A stretch of DNA of 64,000 nt from contig NNSG01000002.1 in assembly GCA_002256485.1 (NCBI GenBank), positions 124,001-188,000 of the forward strand, in the 5' to 3' direction. Numbering within the stretch: position 1 is the stretch's first letter; each line of letters starts with the position of its first letter. Source of the stretch: Fidelibacterota bacterium 408169 (GTDB lineage Bacteria; Fidelibacterota; Marinisomatia; Marinisomatales; TCS55). Positions 62,607 through 64,000 of the stretch are shown here, in pieces. The position numbers and the translations under genes were made by a program. The notes beneath the pieces are model-generated. The model did not search any database, was not told where the DNA came from, and saw only the letters and a program-made list of their open reading frames with translations.

Positions 62607-63749
62607 ATGAAATTCGATACAAAAGTTGTTCAGGCAGCAATGACGCCCGATCCTACAACTGGTGCCATCATACCACCAATATACCAAACAGCCACTTATG
62701 TTTTAGAAGAAGTGGGCAAAGATAAGGGCTTTGATTATACACGTTCTGCAAATCCCACCCGCCAGGTAATGGAGAATCAACTGGCAGCCATAGACGGCGG
62801 AAAATATGGAGTTGCTTTCTCTAGTGGTATGGCATCAGTGGATAGCTGTCTTAAGCTGCTTAAAGCAGGTGATCATGTAGTTTGTTCTGATGATGTTTAT
62901 GGTGGCGTGTCCAGGCACTTTAACCAAATTTTGGTTAATTATGACCTGCATTTCACTTACGTGGATTCATCCGATACAGCCAATATTGAAAATGCAATTC
63001 AACCCAACACCAAACTTATATGGGTGGAAACACCCACAAATCCACTGCTAAAGATTACCGATCTTGAATCTGTAGACAAGATTGCCAAGAAACACGGTAT
63101 CCTGTTTGGAGTGGATTCAACATTTGCAACTCCTGTATTTTTACGTCCATTGGAATTTGGTGCTGATTTGGTCATGCACAGCACAACCAAGTATTTAAGC
63201 GGACATAATCAGCTCATAGGCGGCGTGGTTATAACAAATCGTGAAGATTTGTTTGACAAACTAAAATTTGTTCAAAAAACAATTGGTGCTGTCCCAAGTC
63301 CATTTGATTGTTGGCTTACAATCTTGGGAGTAAAAACTCTGGATTTACGCATGAAAAAACATGCGTCAAATGCTCAGGCCCTAGCTGAATATTTGGAAGA
63401 GCATCCAAAGGTTTCTACTGTTACATTCCCAGGCTTACCTTCCCATCCAATGCATTCAGTTGCGAAAAAACAAATGTCCGGTTTCAGCGGTATGATTTCG
63501 TTTGAATTAACCGGTGGAATCCCAGCGGGAAAAACGGTCATGAATTCTGTTCAATTAGCAAAACTGGCGGAAAGCCTTGGTTCGGTGGAAACCATGATTA
63601 CCCATCCAGCCACCATGACCCATGTTGATGTCCCCAAAGAAGAACGGGAAGCTCGTGGTCTGACAGATGGACTGGTCAGGATTTCAGTCGGTATAGAAAA
63701 TCCAAATGATATAATAGCTGATTTGGAACAGGCGTTAGATCAAGCATAA
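62607..63749 (+). CDS. Cystathionine gamma-synthase/lyase family enzyme (MetB-like)
   Basis: A Cys/Met-metabolism PLP enzyme of 380 residues. The PLP lysine is in 'MHSTTKYLSGHNQLIGG', and 'YTRSANPTRQVMENQLAAIDGG' and 'VETPTNPLLKITDL' are conserved. Its place right after thrABC favours cystathionine gamma-synthase, which uses activated homoserine. Cystathionine gamma-lyases are very similar, so the reaction is not certain. It has a good AAGGAGT ribosome site. Confidence 0.88.
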   Translation: MKFDTKVVQAAMTPDPTTGAIIPPIYQTATYVLEEVGKDKGFDYTRSANPTRQVMENQLAAIDGGKYGVAFSSGMASVDSCLKLLKAGDHVVCSDDVYGGVSRHFNQILVNYDLHFTYVDSSDTANIENAIQPNTKLIWVETPTNPLLKITDLESVDKIAKKHGILFGVDSTFATPVFLRPLEFGADLVMHSTTKYLSGHNQLIGGVVITNREDLFDKLKFVQKTIGAVPSPFDCWLTILGVKTLDLRMKKHASNAQALAEYLEEHPKVSTVTFPGLPSHPMHSVAKKQMSGFSGMISFELTGGIPAGKTVMNSVQLAKLAESLGSVETMITHPATMTHVDVPKEEREARGLTDGLVRISVGIENPNDIIADLEQALDQA

Positions 63750-63774
63750 ATAATTACTGGTTGTAAATTCCGTT

Positions 63775-64000
63775 ATGCATCCTAAAGAAAAAATAAAGAT
63801 GCTCCGTCAAAAAATTGATGATTACGATGATCAAATATTGGACCTACTGATCAAACGGTTTTCTGTATCAAAAGAAATTGGTGCAATTAAAACAGCTAAT
63901 GGACTTGAAATCGGCGACCCAAACAGGGAGCAGGAGATTCTCAATCGTCTTTCAAAAAATTTAAAAGGCAAACTAAATAAAGATGACATCACGGCTATAT
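63775..64000 (+). CDS. Chorismate mutase AroQ-type domain, truncated by the window
   Basis: Begins with ATG at 63775 and remains open to the right edge (75 codons). The helix pattern 'MLRQKIDDYDDQILDLLIKRF' and 'SKEIGAIK' followed by 'DPNREQEILNRL' is the AroQ chorismate mutase fold, with the catalytic Arg and Lys in place. The full gene may be mutase alone or fused to prephenate dehydratase (PheA) or DAHP synthase; the window ends too early to say. It lies 25 bp after the MetB-like gene, so it is probably in the operon. Confidence 0.88.
   Translation, partial: MHPKEKIKMLRQKIDDYDDQILDLLIKRFSVSKEIGAIKTANGLEIGDPNREQEILNRLSKNLKGKLNKDDITAI

Overview
This AT-rich window looks like chromosome from a marine bacterium of the Fibrobacterota-Chlorobiota-Bacteroidota superphylum, probably a Marinimicrobia (SAR406)-like lineage. 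The signs are a SusC/SusD outer-membrane pair, a tmRNA whose tag resembles the Chlorobium type, RNA genes without encoded CCA, frequent TTG/GTG starts and tight overlapping operons. The taxonomy is inference. There are no rRNA genes, CRISPR arrays, insertion sequences or phage genes.

Region by region: 0-11 kb is housekeeping. It holds a DUF58 gene end, a TPR lipoprotein, a PfkB kinase, a phosphoesterase, and a plus-strand operon of cysteine desulfurase, mnmA, an exported protein, a LytR_C protein, rsfS, argS and marC; trhP follows on the minus strand. 11.1-12.8 kb is an RNA-rich patch with tmRNA (minus), tRNA-Lys(CUU), queF, tRNA-Lys(UUU) and small ORFs. 12.9-27.4 kb is a catabolic island of two convergent operons. 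The plus operon runs permease, M20 hydrolase, DDAH-like hydrolase, GcvT-like protein, two FAD oxidoreductases, a non-pyrrolysine MttB-family methyltransferase and a homocysteine methyltransferase domain. The minus operon runs aldehyde dehydrogenase, corrinoid protein, DUF1638 and a corrinoid-reactivating ferredoxin/ATPase. Together they form a complete corrinoid methyl-transfer route beside a flavin/folate demethylation route. 28.4-32.6 kb is susD/susC, and 32.9-35.7 kb is gcvP.

35.7-37.4 kb is a disturbed patch: a fossil tail of an ABC-F gene, a tandem palindrome before an AAA/DUF4143 ATPase gene, and short palindromic repeats. 37.4-41.3 kb is mtaB, an ABC-F ATPase and a deoxynucleoside kinase. 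41.5-53.5 kb is one minus-strand branched-chain amino acid operon: ilvD, ilvB, two ilvN-type genes, ilvC, leuB, leuA, leuC, leuD and cimA. 53.9-56.5 kb is asnB and proC. 56.9-64 kb is the aspartate-family operon thrA, asd, thrB, thrC and metB, ending in a truncated chorismate mutase gene.

The most striking result is regulatory. In front of asnB is what reads as a complete ribosome-mediated attenuator: a promoter, a short leader ORF with six consecutive Asn codons, competing antiterminator pairing, and a 13-bp intrinsic terminator just before the gene. In front of ilvD is a second leader ORF whose end is packed with Leu, Ile and Val codons. It is followed by a pairing that could hide the ilvD start codon. 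The cell therefore seems to sense amino acids by leader-peptide translation.
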